The notes beneath the pieces were generated by a model. It saw nothing but the letters and a program-made list of their open reading frames with translations, was not told where the DNA came from and made no database searches. This document shows, piece by piece, positions 24,935-33,017 of a stretch of DNA of 64,000 bases. Position numbers and translations under genes: made by a program. Origin of the DNA: Thermomonospora echinospora (lineage in GTDB: Bacteria > Actinomycetota > Actinomycetes > Streptosporangiales > Streptosporangiaceae); contig NZ_FNVO01000002.1 in the NCBI RefSeq assembly GCF_900108175.1, positions 311,051-375,050 on the forward strand, in the 5' to 3' direction. The first letter of the stretch is position 1; every line of letters begins with the position of its first letter.

Positions 24935-25414
24935 TCACCGTACGGCCGGCTCGCGTTCGCGGGCCGGCTCGGCGGACCCGGCGGAGCGCTCCAGGAACAC
25001 CCATCTGCGGTAGGACCAGAAGCGGAACACCGTGGCGATGCCGACACCGAGGACCAGCGCGGCGTTGTAGGCCACCGCGCCCCGCAGGTGCAGCGTGTAG
25101 TGGACCACCCCGACGACCAGCTCGGTGATCGCCAGGCCGACCGCGTTGAGCCAGCAGAACAGCACGTACTCGCGGCGCAGCCCGGACCGGGCCCGGTGCC
25201 GGAACGTCCAGGCCCGGTTGGCCGCGTAGGCGAACGTGGTGGCCACGACCGTGGCCAGGCCGGTGGAGGTCAGCGGGCCCAGGCCCAGCCCCGCGTGCAG
25301 CGCGTTGCCCGTCCCCGCGGTGATGACGAACGCCACCGCGCCGACACCGCCGAACCCGACCCCCTCGCGCACCCGGACGGGAACCCGGATGGGAACCCGG
25401 CGCCGCGCGCTCAA
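24935..25414 (-). CDS. GtrA-family membrane protein
   Basis: A 159-aa protein with four hydrophobic segments and GtrA-type motifs ([15 protein letters not shown] in TM1, [16 protein letters not shown] after TM2, [12 protein letters not shown] at the end). GtrA proteins are small membrane proteins proposed to flip or present polyprenyl-phosphate sugars. The TTG start (25414) overlaps the stop of the polyprenol-phosphate mannosyltransferase-like gene (TTGA), so the two are coupled. They probably act together on a lipid-linked sugar. Confidence 0.88.
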   Translation of the reverse strand: MSARRRVPIRVPVRVREGVGFGGVGAVAFVITAGTGNALHAGLGLGPLTSTGLATVVATTFAYAANRAWTFRHRARSGLRREYVLFCWLNAVGLAITELVVGVVHYTLHLRGAVAYNAALVLGVGIATVFRFWSYRRWVFLERSAGSAEPAREREPAVR

Positions 25415-26163
25415 CGCGGCTCCCCGCGCCAGCCGAGCCGGCCGAGCCGGTGGGAGATCCCCCAGCGCGTCACCCGGCCCAGCGCCTCCAGCACGATGGC
25501 CCGGCTCATCTTGCTCTCGCCCCGGACCCGGTCGGCGAACTCGATCGGCACCTCCGTCACCTGCAGCCCGGCGCGCACGGTCCGCAGGGTCAGGTCCACC
25601 TGGAAGCAGTAGCCCTGGGACTGCACGTCGTCCAAGCCGATCTTCTCCAGGGCCGTCGCCCGGTAGGCGCGGTAGCCGCCGGTCGCGTCCTGGACGGGCA
25701 AGCCGAGCAGCAGCCGGGTGTACAGGTTGCCGCCGCGCGACAGCAGCCGGCGGCGCAGCGGCCAGTCCGGCACCCGGCCGCCGCGCACCCAGCGGGAGCC
25801 GATGACCAGGTCGGCCCCTGTCAGCGCGGTCAGCAGCCGGGGCAGTTCCTCGGGCCGGTGCGAGCCGTCGGCGTCCATCTCCACCAGCACGTCATAGCCC
25901 TGCTGGATGCCCCGGCCGAACCCGGCCAGGTAGGCCGAGCCGAGACCATCCTTGCCGGCCCGGTGCAGCACCTGGACGCGCCGGTCGCGGGCGGCCATCG
26001 CGTCGGCCAGCAGGCCGGTGCCGTCGGGGCTGGCGTCGTCGACCACCAGCACATCGGCGGGCGCCGACGCCAGGACCCGGCCGACGATCCGCTCGATGTT
26101 CTCCCGCTCGTTGTAGGTAGGGATGATGACCAGGACCCTGCCTGTCTCCGGTGGCACGCTCAT
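25411..26163 (-). CDS. Family 2 glycosyltransferase, polyprenol-phosphate mannose synthase-like
   Basis: A 250-aa GT-A enzyme. [11 protein letters not shown] is at residues 13-23, DDASPDGT at about 42-49, EMDADGSH (the DxD-type metal site) at about 94-101, and GGYRAYR at about 163. Length, and the lack of C-terminal membrane helices, fit a DPM1/Ppm1-type enzyme that moves a hexose from its nucleotide to polyprenyl phosphate. The lipid-linked sugar would then be used by a GT39/GT83-like enzyme; one is encoded divergently at 26348. Confidence 0.9.
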   Translation of the reverse strand: MSVPPETGRVLVIIPTYNERENIERIVGRVLASAPADVLVVDDASPDGTGLLADAMAARDRRVQVLHRAGKDGLGSAYLAGFGRGIQQGYDVLVEMDADGSHRPEELPRLLTALTGADLVIGSRWVRGGRVPDWPLRRRLLSRGGNLYTRLLLGLPVQDATGGYRAYRATALEKIGLDDVQSQGYCFQVDLTLRTVRAGLQVTEVPIEFADRVRGESKMSRAIVLEALGRVTRWGISHRLGRLGWRGEPR

Positions 26164-26251
26164 GTCGGGCGGCGCCTTTCTCGCATGTCCGGAAAAGCAA
26201 TTCCGCTATCGAGGCTAGGGGCCGGGAGCGGACCGGCAAGACCTCGATGGA

Positions 26252-26283
26252 GGGGGTCCTTTCGGATACCCCCCGGGTTTTTT
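26252..26283 (+). terminator. Terminator-like hairpin in the leader of the GT39 gene
   Basis: GGGGGT (26252-26257) pairs with ACCCCC (26268-26273) across a 10-nt loop, followed by CGGG and six T residues. The orientation terminates rightward transcripts. It lies between divergent genes, 65 bp upstream of the GT39 start, where no rightward gene ends, so it may be an attenuator. Confidence 0.45.
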
Positions 26284-26347
26284 GATCTTCCTTTCATCGC
26301 GTTTCGGTACGGTGCGGCCACCGGATCACCCAGTTTCGGGAGTCACC

Positions 26348-27901
26348 TTGCCGCAGCTTGATTCGGCCGTAATGCGGCCCGCCGATCCGCCCGCCCGACC
26401 ACAGCGGTCCGGCCCCGTCCCCTCCCCCGCCCTGCCACCGCCGGCCTGGCGGTGGATCGCCGGCTGGGCGGGGCTGCTGCTGGTGACGCTGACGGTGTTC
26501 GGGGGCCGGTACGGCTATCACCGCGACGAGCTGTACTTCCGGATGATCGGCCGGCACCTGCGGTGGGGCTACTTCGACCAGCCGCCGCTGACCCCGGCGT
26601 TGGGCCGCCTGAGCATGGAGGTCTTCGGGGACGGGCACCGGGCGCTGCGGCTGCCGGGGGCGCTGTGCCTGGTGGTCGCGGTGGTTCTGATGGCGTTGCT
26701 GGCCCGGGAGCTGGGCGGTGGGCGCGGCGCCCAGCTGATCTCGATGGCCGGGGTGACCCTGGCCCCGTATCCGCTGGCGGCGGGCAACGCGCTGATCACC
26801 AACATCGTTGACCTGCCGTTCTGGCTCGGCGCCGCGCTGTGCGCGCTGCGCGCACTGCGCCGCGGCGACGGCCGCTGGTGGGTGGCCGCGGGGGCGGTGG
26901 TCGGCCTGGCCACCTACAACAAGCATCTGATCGCGTTCCTGGTGGTGGGGCTGGCGGCCGGGCTGACGATGGTTGGGCCGAGACGGGTGGTGGCCGACCG
27001 GTGGCTGTGGGCGGGTGCGGCACTGGCCCTGCTGCTCGCCGTGCCGGGCCTGGCCTACCAGGCGACGCACGGGTGGCCCCAGCTGGAGATGGCCCGGACG
27101 CTGTCGGCGGATTTCGGCGGGACCAACCGGGCCATGTTCGTGCCGCTGCAGTTCCTGCTGATCGGCCCCGCCGGGGCGGTGGTCGCCGCCGCCGGGCTGG
27201 TCCTCCTGGCCCGCACCCCGGGCGTACGCGCGTTCGCGGTCGCCTATCCGGTGGCGGGGCTGCTGGTGCTGGCCGGTGGCGGCCGGGCCGACTACGTCTT
27301 CGGCCTGCTGCTGGTGTGCTACGCCGCCGGGTCCGTGGCCACCGCGCGCTGGATGGCACGGGCCCGCGCGCGGGTCGCCCTGGTGGCGGTCGCCGGCGCG
27401 GTGGGGGCGGTGGTCGCGGTGGTCGGCGCGCTGTCTCCGCTGCCGGTGGACGTGGTGGCCCGCACCCCGCTACCGGCGATCAATGCGCTGCTGCGGGACT
27501 CGGTTGGATGGCCCGCCTACGTCCGGCAGATCGCCGACGTGTACCAGGGGCTGCCCGCCGAGGAACGCGCCCGCGCCGCCATCGTGGTCAGCAACTACGG
27601 CGAGGCCGGAGCACTGGACCGCTACGGGCCCGACCACGGCCTGCCCACCGCCTACAGCGGCCATCACGAACTGCACCGGCAGGGCCCGCCCCCGGCCAGC
27701 GCGGACGTGGTGGTGGCGGTGGGGCTACGGCCGGAGGTGCTGCGCGCGGCGTTCGAGCGCTGTGCGGTGGCGGGGACGTTGGACAGCGGCGTCTCCATCG
27801 ATAACCGGGAGGAGGGGCGTTCCCTCCTGGTCTGCCGGGGGCTGCGCGGCTCCTGGGCGCAGCTGTGGCCCCGGTTCTGGCACGCGCACTCCTACGGCTG
27901 A
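26348..27901 (+). CDS. Membrane glycosyltransferase, GT39/ArnT-like
   Basis: A 517-aa polytopic protein with an N-terminal cytoplasmic tail. It has the first-loop motif YGYHRDELYFRMIGRHL, in which the acidic DE is the catalytic pair of GT-C enzymes, and WGYFDQPPLTPALGRL, the hallmark of PMT/ArnT-type transferases. About 9-10 TM segments follow. The C-terminal 130 residues form a soluble domain. It probably transfers a sugar from polyprenyl phosphate to an extracytoplasmic acceptor. TTG 26348 with GGGAGTCACC is preferred; ATG 26372 has no ribosome site. The last 10 bp overlap the convergent TetR gene. Confidence 0.88.
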   Translation: MPQLDSAVMRPADPPARPQRSGPVPSPALPPPAWRWIAGWAGLLLVTLTVFGGRYGYHRDELYFRMIGRHLRWGYFDQPPLTPALGRLSMEVFGDGHRALRLPGALCLVVAVVLMALLARELGGGRGAQLISMAGVTLAPYPLAAGNALITNIVDLPFWLGAALCALRALRRGDGRWWVAAGAVVGLATYNKHLIAFLVVGLAAGLTMVGPRRVVADRWLWAGAALALLLAVPGLAYQATHGWPQLEMARTLSADFGGTNRAMFVPLQFLLIGPAGAVVAAAGLVLLARTPGVRAFAVAYPVAGLLVLAGGGRADYVFGLLLVCYAAGSVATARWMARARARVALVAVAGAVGAVVAVVGALSPLPVDVVARTPLPAINALLRDSVGWPAYVRQIADVYQGLPAEERARAAIVVSNYGEAGALDRYGPDHGLPTAYSGHHELHRQGPPPASADVVVAVGLRPEVLRAAFERCAVAGTLDSGVSIDNREEGRSLLVCRGLRGSWAQLWPRFWHAHSYG

Positions 27902-27975
27902 CCCGGCTGACCCGGCCGATCCGGCTGGTCCGGCTGGTCCGGCCGATCCGGCCGATCCGGCCCTGGCCGATCCGG
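27892..27975. repeat. Nine-bp tandem repeat at a convergent gene end
   Basis: About eight units of CTGACCCGG, CCGATCCGG or CTGGTCCGG run across the last codons of the GT39 gene and the C-terminal codons of the TetR gene. The period matches the array at 8409, and the unit sequence is related (CTGACCGGG). Confidence 0.85.
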
Positions 27976-28686
27976 CGGGCGGTACGACAGGCCCAGTTGG
28001 GCGCCCAGGTCTTCGAGCATCAGCTCGAACAGCGGGGCGGCGTCGTCGAGGGCGAATCCCAGGTGGCCCAGGACCTCCAGGCTGACGCCGCCTTGCAACC
28101 GCGTCCAGCACTGGACGAAGGTGAGCACGGCCCCCGGTGGCAGCGAGGTCTCTAGCCAGGTGCCGTAGCGCTCCAGCTGGCGGCGCAGCCCGGGGTCGAT
28201 CTCCTCGTCGGCCCGCACCGGGAACGGGCTGCGGTGCCACAGCTCCAGGAACAGCGCCATGAACGTCTGGCCGAACCGACGCCCGCACACGGCGGCGAAG
28301 TCGTCCGGGTCGCCGGGGGTGATGTCCAGCCCCGGGAACGGGTTGCCGAACAGCAGGGCGTACTCGCGCTCGTGGGCCAGCGCCCAGCCGCGGAACGCGC
28401 GGGCGGCGGCCAGGAAGCGGCCGGACAGGTCGCCGGGCGGGACCGCCCCGATCGCGTCCCGTACCGCGTCGGTGAGGTCGTTGAACAGGTCCCCGATGAC
28501 GTGGGCGAACAGTTCCCCGCGGCTGTCGAAGTAGCGGTAGAGGGCCGGCGCGGTCATGCCCATCTCGCGGGCGATCGCCCGCAGCGTCACCGCGTCCTGG
28601 CCCCGCTCGACCAGCAGCCGGCGAGCGGTCCGGACGATCTCCTGGGCGGTCACCGCGCGCAGCCGGTCGCGCCGGGTCTCGACCAT
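27892..28686 (-). CDS. TetR-family regulator with repeat-encoded proline-rich tail
   Basis: A 264-aa TetR protein. The HTH is at about residues 8-55 (TAQEIVRTARRLLVERGQDA, then VTLRAIAREMGMTAPALYRY), and the ligand-binding part is of the TetR_C_13/WHG type (RAFRGWALAHEREYALLFGNP). ATG 28686 with GGGAGCGGACACC is chosen over ATG 28719. The final 25 residues are P-D-R/Q-P units encoded by a 9-bp tandem repeat that starts at the stop codon region. It is divergent from the MMPL transporter across 162 bp containing paired direct repeats, so it probably represses that transporter. Confidence 0.9.
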   Translation of the reverse strand: MVETRRDRLRAVTAQEIVRTARRLLVERGQDAVTLRAIAREMGMTAPALYRYFDSRGELFAHVIGDLFNDLTDAVRDAIGAVPPGDLSGRFLAAARAFRGWALAHEREYALLFGNPFPGLDITPGDPDDFAAVCGRRFGQTFMALFLELWHRSPFPVRADEEIDPGLRRQLERYGTWLETSLPPGAVLTFVQCWTRLQGGVSLEVLGHLGFALDDAAPLFELMLEDLGAQLGLSYRPPDRPGPDRPDRPDQPDQPDRPGQPGQP

Positions 28687-28745
28687 GGTGTCCGCTCCCT
28701 CCGCTCGCCGCCCTCGCATGATTCCGCACCGGCACCGTTGACGGA

Positions 28746-28791
28746 AGTTAACAGCGTATGCGAAGTTTACAGCAGTAACAGTTAACGGCGT
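28746..28791. promoter_or_regulatory. Paired direct repeats AGTTAAC(A/G)GCGT, candidate TetR operator
   Basis: AGTTAACAGCGT at 28746-28757 and AGTTAACGGCGT at 28780-28791 are 34 bp apart, about three helical turns, with TTAC-AGCA-GTAA between them. They lie in an AT-rich stretch between the divergent TetR and MMPL genes. TTGACG at 28738 is a possible -35. Confidence 0.5.
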
Positions 28792-28848
28792 TCAGTAGAG
28801 TGACACCCAGTAACAGGCGTGCCGGGGCACCGGGCGGGGGAGGCAGGC

Positions 28849-30996
28849 ATGTTGGAACGGTGGGGCCGCCTGACATACCGGCGGCGGTGGCCCGTGCTGG
28901 CGGTGGCGCTGGCCGCGATGATCTTCGCGGGGGTCTGGGGCACCGGGGTGTTCGGCGCGATGACCTCGGCCGACGGGTTCGCCACCCCCGGCAGCCAGAG
29001 CGCCCGGGCGGTGGAGGTGGCCGAGCGGGCGCTGCCCCGGGGCGAGGCCGACGTGGTGGTCGTCTACCAGGACCGCGCCGGCCGCCGGGTCGACGACCCG
29101 GCCGTGCGCGCAGCGGTCACCCGGGCGGTGTCCGCGCTGCCAAAGGAACGAGTCGCCTCGTCGCTGACCTTCTACTCGACGGGATCGCCCCAGTTCGTCA
29201 GCGCCGACCGCACCAGCACCTACGCCGTCCTGCGGCTGGCCGGGCGGGACACCGCGCAGCGGGAGGACTCCTACCAGGCGATCAAGGAGACCCTGACCCG
29301 CGCCGACGGGCTGACCGTCCAGGTCGGCGGCACCGTCCCCGTCACGGTCGCCATCAACGAGCGGGTCTCGGGCGACATCGCCCGAGCCGAGCTGATGTCG
29401 GCGCCGGTCCTGCTGGTGCTCCTGGTGGTCATGTTCGGCGGGCTGGTGGCCGCCTCGCTGCCGCTGCTGACCGGGATGGTCGCCATCCTCGGCTCGTTCA
29501 CCGCGCTGCACGCCGTCGCGCTGGTCACCGATGTGTCGATCTTCGCGGTGAACGTCACCACGTTCCTGGGGATGGGCCTGGCCATCGACTACGGGCTGTT
29601 CCTGGTCGCCCGGTTCCGCGAGGAACTGCGGCACGCCGACACGGTCGAGGACGCGCTGGCCGCCACCATGGCCACCGCCGGGCGCACCGTGCTGGTCTCC
29701 GGCGTCACGGTGGCCGTCTCGATGGGCGGCCTGATCCTGTTCCCGCAGATCTTCCTCAAGTCGATGGGCTACGGCGGGGTGGCGACCGTGCTGGTCGACA
29801 TGGTGGCCGCGCTGACCGTGCTGCCCGCCCTGCTGGCCGTGCTGGGGCCGCGGATCAACGCGCTGTCCGTCCGCCGCCGGGCCAAGGCCGCCGCGCCGGC
29901 CGGTCCGGGCGGCTGGCACCGGATCGCGCAGGGCGTGATGCGGCGCCCCGCCCTGTACGCGGTGGCCGCCACCGTCGTGCTGCTGGCCGTCGGCGCGCCC
30001 TTCCTGCGCATCAACTGGGGCGGGGTCGACGCCCGGGTGCTGCCGGAGGGCGCCGAGTCCCGGGTCGTCACCGAGGTCCTGGAGCGCGAGTTCCCGCGTG
30101 GTGCCACCAGCCCCATCGACGTGGTGGTCGACGGCCGTACCGACCCGGCCGCGTTCGCCCGGCGGCTGCGGCAGGTGCCCGGGGTGACCGGCGCGACCAT
30201 CACCGGCAGCGCCCCGGGCGCCTCCCGCATCTCACTGACCCACGACGGCGACCCGCAGTCCGACGCCGCCCGCGAACTGGTCCGGCAGGTCCGCGACGTG
30301 CCCGCCCCGCCCGGCACCGAGGTCCACGTCGGCGGAACCACCGCCGCCACCGTCGACCAGCTCGCCAGCCTGGGCGCGCGGCTGCCATGGGCGGCGCTGA
30401 CGGTCGGCCTGGCCATCTTCACACTGCTGTTCCTGGCGTTCGGCTCGGTGGTGCTGCCGGTCAAGGCGATTGTGGCGAACCTGCTGTCGCTGGCCGCCGC
30501 GTTCGGCGCGGTGGTGTGGATCTTCCAGGACGGTCACCTGTCCGGGGTGCTGGGCTTCACCGCCACCGGCGCGATCGCCCCCGCCATGCCGATCCTGATG
30601 CTGTTGCTGCTGTTCGGGGTGTCCATGGACTACGAGGTGTTCCTGCTGTCGCGCATCCGCGAGCACCACGCCCGGTCCGGCGACACCACCGCCGCGATCG
30701 CCGCCGGGCTGCAGCGCACCGGCGGCATCATCACCAGCGCCGCGCTGCTGATGGTCGTGGTGATCGGGGCGCTGGCCACCTCCGGCGTCGCCTTCATCAA
30801 GCTGATCGGCGTCGGCATGGCGATCGCCATCGTGCTGGACGCCACCATCGTCCGGCTGGTGCTGGTGCCCGCCGCCATGCGGCTGCTGGGCCGCGCCGTC
30901 TGGTGGGCGCCCGGCCCGCTGGCCCGGCTCCACCGCCGCTACGGCATTCGCGAACGGGAGGAGGCGCGGCAACGCGAACCGGCCGCGATCGGGTGA
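28849..30996 (+). CDS. MMPL/RND-family transporter
   Basis: A 715-aa transporter with the 1+5+1+5 TM layout of MmpL/SCO-type RND proteins. TM1 begins at about residue 15, followed by a periplasmic loop with GDIARAELMSAP. The first TM bundle carries GLAIDYGLFLVARFREEL (the D-Y pair of the proton path). The second periplasmic loop lies at about 385-520. The second bundle has FGVSMDYEVFLLSRIREH, the second D-Y signature. The start ATG 28849 follows GGGGGAGGCAGGC. It probably exports lipids or hydrophobic compounds under control of the divergent TetR. Confidence 0.92.
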   Translation: MLERWGRLTYRRRWPVLAVALAAMIFAGVWGTGVFGAMTSADGFATPGSQSARAVEVAERALPRGEADVVVVYQDRAGRRVDDPAVRAAVTRAVSALPKERVASSLTFYSTGSPQFVSADRTSTYAVLRLAGRDTAQREDSYQAIKETLTRADGLTVQVGGTVPVTVAINERVSGDIARAELMSAPVLLVLLVVMFGGLVAASLPLLTGMVAILGSFTALHAVALVTDVSIFAVNVTTFLGMGLAIDYGLFLVARFREELRHADTVEDALAATMATAGRTVLVSGVTVAVSMGGLILFPQIFLKSMGYGGVATVLVDMVAALTVLPALLAVLGPRINALSVRRRAKAAAPAGPGGWHRIAQGVMRRPALYAVAATVVLLAVGAPFLRINWGGVDARVLPEGAESRVVTEVLEREFPRGATSPIDVVVDGRTDPAAFARRLRQVPGVTGATITGSAPGASRISLTHDGDPQSDAARELVRQVRDVPAPPGTEVHVGGTTAATVDQLASLGARLPWAALTVGLAIFTLLFLAFGSVVLPVKAIVANLLSLAAAFGAVVWIFQDGHLSGVLGFTATGAIAPAMPILMLLLLFGVSMDYEVFLLSRIREHHARSGDTTAAIAAGLQRTGGIITSAALLMVVVIGALATSGVAFIKLIGVGMAIAIVLDATIVRLVLVPAAMRLLGRAVWWAPGPLARLHRRYGIREREEARQREPAAIG

Positions 30997-31095
30997 CAAC
31001 GCGACGAATCCGGGAGATGTCCGCTCGCGGCCCCGCCCCCGGTCACCGCGCACCTACCATGGCGTGGCCCACCGTTCGTGAGGAAGGGAACACGC

Positions 31096-31353
31096 ATGAG
31101 CGAGCAGGAAGGCCCGGACGGCGTCATCATCGAGTTCATCGACGCCGCCGACGTCCCGGACGAGCACCGCAAGGACAACAAGATCTTCGCCCCCGGCACC
31201 CAGGCGATCACCATGCGCAGCGCCGCCGAGCCGGACGGCCCCACCCTCTACTTCACCGAAGCGGAGTGGGAGGCGTTCGTCGCCGGGGTCAAGGACGGCG
31301 AGTTCGACGACCTGCTGGAGGACCTCCCCCCACAGGACGACCCCCAGGGCTGA
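31096..31353 (+). CDS. Small acidic protein with a DUF397-like C-terminus
   Basis: An 85-aa protein. Its C-terminal part, EPDGPTLYFTEAEWEAFVAG then VKDGEFDD, resembles the second half of DUF397 proteins (FTPAEWxAFVxGVKxGEFD). The WRKSS core usual for DUF397 is missing and is replaced by an acidic N-terminus (EFIDAADVPDEH). ATG 31096 is well spaced from AGGAAGGG. It stands alone after the MMPL gene. Function is unknown; DUF397 partners are XRE regulators, as at 33014. Confidence 0.7.
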   Translation: MSEQEGPDGVIIEFIDAADVPDEHRKDNKIFAPGTQAITMRSAAEPDGPTLYFTEAEWEAFVAGVKDGEFDDLLEDLPPQDDPQG

Positions 31354-31724
31354 CCCGGCGCCCGCCGCAGCGGGGCGGGACCGCCCCGGCCCGGCCCTCC
31401 GTACGCGCCCGGCCGCCCAGCGGCCCGGACAGTGTGCCGGCCGATGGTGCGGCCCGCGCGAGGGGTCCCCGCCCAACGGACGGACCCGGCCACCCGGACC
31501 AGCCCTCGGCCGACGCAGCCAACGCACAAGCCCTCAGCCTTCCTCAGGCTGCGGCGCTGTCGTCTGCTCGGTCCTGGGCCATGCGGCCCACTACGGTGAG
31601 GGAGGAGCCCACGGCCGGGGTTTTCAGCGAACCTCCCGGCCCGGATGCACAACCGAAGGTCTGCTGCAAAACACGGCCCCAACCGCGCGGCTTTCCCTCT
31701 CCCGGCCTGCGGCTTTACCCTGGG
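31354..31724. other. Non-coding stretch before the CRISPR array, possible leader
   Basis: I see no convincing gene in these 371 bp. The first 200 bp are very GC-rich with small inverted repeats. CAGCC-TTCCT-CAGGCTG near 31537 could form a hairpin. The last 100 bp before the first repeat are less GC-rich, with an A-run (CTGCAAAACACGG). They sit at the end opposite the degenerate repeat, as expected for a CRISPR leader. Confidence 0.5.
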
Positions 31725-31955
31725 GTCCTCATCACCCCTACGAGGGATCGCAACAGGCTGTGACCTGCGGAAACACGGCATCGGCGCAGGTCCTCATCAC
31801 CCCTACGAGGGATCGCAACGCCCATCTTCTCCAGCGGGTTGGCCAGGTCCACCCACCCGTCCTCATCACCCCTACGAGGGATCGCAACGCGACGATCCAC
31901 CCGGACGGGCCGGTGATGGTCGCGTGTCCTCATCACCCCTACGAGGGGTCGGAAC
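31725..31955 (+). CRISPR. Short orphan CRISPR array, four 30-bp repeats and three spacers
   Basis: Repeats are at 31725-31754, 31790-31819, 31859-31888 and 31926-31955. Each starts GTCCTCATCACC and ends GGGATCGCAAC. The first three are identical; the last has GGGGTCGGAAC, two changes, marking the distal end. Spacers are 35, 39 and 37 nt and unrelated to one another. No cas gene lies within the window, so the array is an orphan or is served in trans. Spacer-length variation and the GCAAC end resemble type I or III repeats more than I-E. Confidence 0.9.
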
Positions 31956-32037
31956 TACTGCTGCGACATGTAGGGACGCCAGATTGACTGCGCTCGCGGT
32001 CTCTGAATCCACCATTGGATCGCCGAGGAGGATGCGC

Positions 32038-32241
32038 GTGGTGGAGCCGATATCGCCGCTCCTGGCCGTTGCCGGGGGCGCTGGATCCGGCAAGACCGCC
32101 ATCGCATGCCGACTCGCCGACCTGATCCTTGAGGGCACTCAGCCGATCGACGTCCAGGCCAAGCGCGTGCGGCTCCTGCTGGAACAGACCTGGCAGGAGC
32201 CACGACCGGCGGGTCCTGCCGGTCGCCCGGCTCGTCGCTGA
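32038..32241 (+). pseudogene. Truncated P-loop ATPase fragment next to the CRISPR array
   Basis: The frame GTG 32038 (or ATG 32032) to 32241 encodes about 67 residues with a clean Walker A motif, LLAVAGGAGSGKTAIACRLA. A helical segment (VQAKRVRLLLEQTWQE) follows, then low-complexity PAGPAGRPARR to the stop. There is no Walker B, so it looks like the start of an NTPase gene cut by frameshift or deletion. GAGGAGG precedes the start. The original family cannot be named. Confidence 0.5.
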
Positions 32242-32289
32242 CGCTCGTGGGCGTTCCGGCCGGTGTCCTGCGGAGCCCTTGGGCGGCGG

Positions 32290-32652
32290 CTACAGGTCGT
32301 GCTCGCCGGACCTAACCGAGGTCAGGAGGGCAGACAGCTCGTGACGGCTCAGGAGCAGGACCGGGCCGGCCGGGTGCTTGCTGTCCCGGATCGCAAGAAC
32401 GTCGCGCACGGCGGCCAGTTCGACGCAGCCTCCGTGCTCGCCGCCGCTGTGGGCGCTCTTGCGCCAGGCTGCGGCGGCCACGTTCGGCAGGACGGCCAGC
32501 TCGACACAACTGCCGTGCTCGCCGCCGCTGTGGCTGCTCTTGCGCCAGGCTGCGGCGGCCGCACCCGGAAGGGCCGCCAGCTCGACGCAGTTGCCGTGGT
32601 CCCCGCCGCTGTGGCTGCTCTTGCGCCAACGCAGGGTTGGGGCGTTGTTCAT
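32290..32652 (-). CDS. DUF397 protein with three tandem core motifs
   Basis: A 120-aa protein made of three consecutive 27-residue copies of WRKS(S/A)HSGG-x-HG-x-CVELA, at about residues 9, 36 and 63, followed by a single normal tail (RDSKHPAGPVLLLSRHEL). Ordinary DUF397 proteins have one copy and about 60-70 residues; compare the neighbour at 32817. The repeats are also visible as 81-bp DNA repeats. DUF397 proteins are usually encoded beside XRE/DUF5753 regulators, here 360 bp away on the same strand. They may act as partner or antagonist of the regulator. Confidence 0.85.
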   Translation of the reverse strand: MNNAPTLRWRKSSHSGGDHGNCVELAALPGAAAAAWRKSSHSGGEHGSCVELAVLPNVAAAAWRKSAHSGGEHGGCVELAAVRDVLAIRDSKHPAGPVLLLSRHELSALLTSVRSGEHDL

Positions 32653-32816
32653 GGCGCTCCGCTCGGGTGAGTGGCGGGCCTCGTGAGTGAGGACCGGACT
32701 GGGGTCCGGTCCTCACATGGTCGGATGCGGTCCGGGGCCGGGTGTAGCCCGGGGACGGCTGTAGTGGCCTGCCGTGTTCGGCAGGGCGGCCACTCTCCTA
32801 CGACACCTCGGCCGGG

Positions 32817-33017
32817 TCAGAGGTCGTGGCGGCCCGTCTTGACCTCGGTGAACAGGGCGGCGAGGTGCCGTCTGCCAACCTGGAGGTGCCCGGCGGCGGG
32901 GTTCTTGCTGTCCCTGATGCCGACAACGCCCGGCAGGGTGGCCAACTCGACGCAGTCGCCGCTACCAGCATCGCTGTAGCTGCTCTTGCGCCACTCGATC
33001 TTCGTCGCGTCGCTCAT
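32817..33017 (-). CDS. DUF397 protein (single-domain)
   Basis: A 66-aa protein with the standard pattern IEWRKSSYSDAGSGDCVELA, then GVVGIRDSKNP, and a C-terminal H-L-A-A-L-F-x-E-V-K helix. Its ATG (33017) overlaps the stop of the XRE regulator gene (ATGA), so the two are translated together. The pairing is the usual actinobacterial regulator plus small DUF397 partner seen in developmental loci such as BldB/WhiJ-type systems. The exact output is unknown. Confidence 0.9.
   Translation of the reverse strand: MSDATKIEWRKSSYSDAGSGDCVELATLPGVVGIRDSKNPAAGHLQVGRRHLAALFTEVKTGRHDL

Noticed and set aside
31645-32241. A 198-residue protein spanning the CRISPR repeats
   Set aside because: Its first 130 residues are translated CRISPR repeats and spacers; only the Walker A part from 32038 is gene-like.
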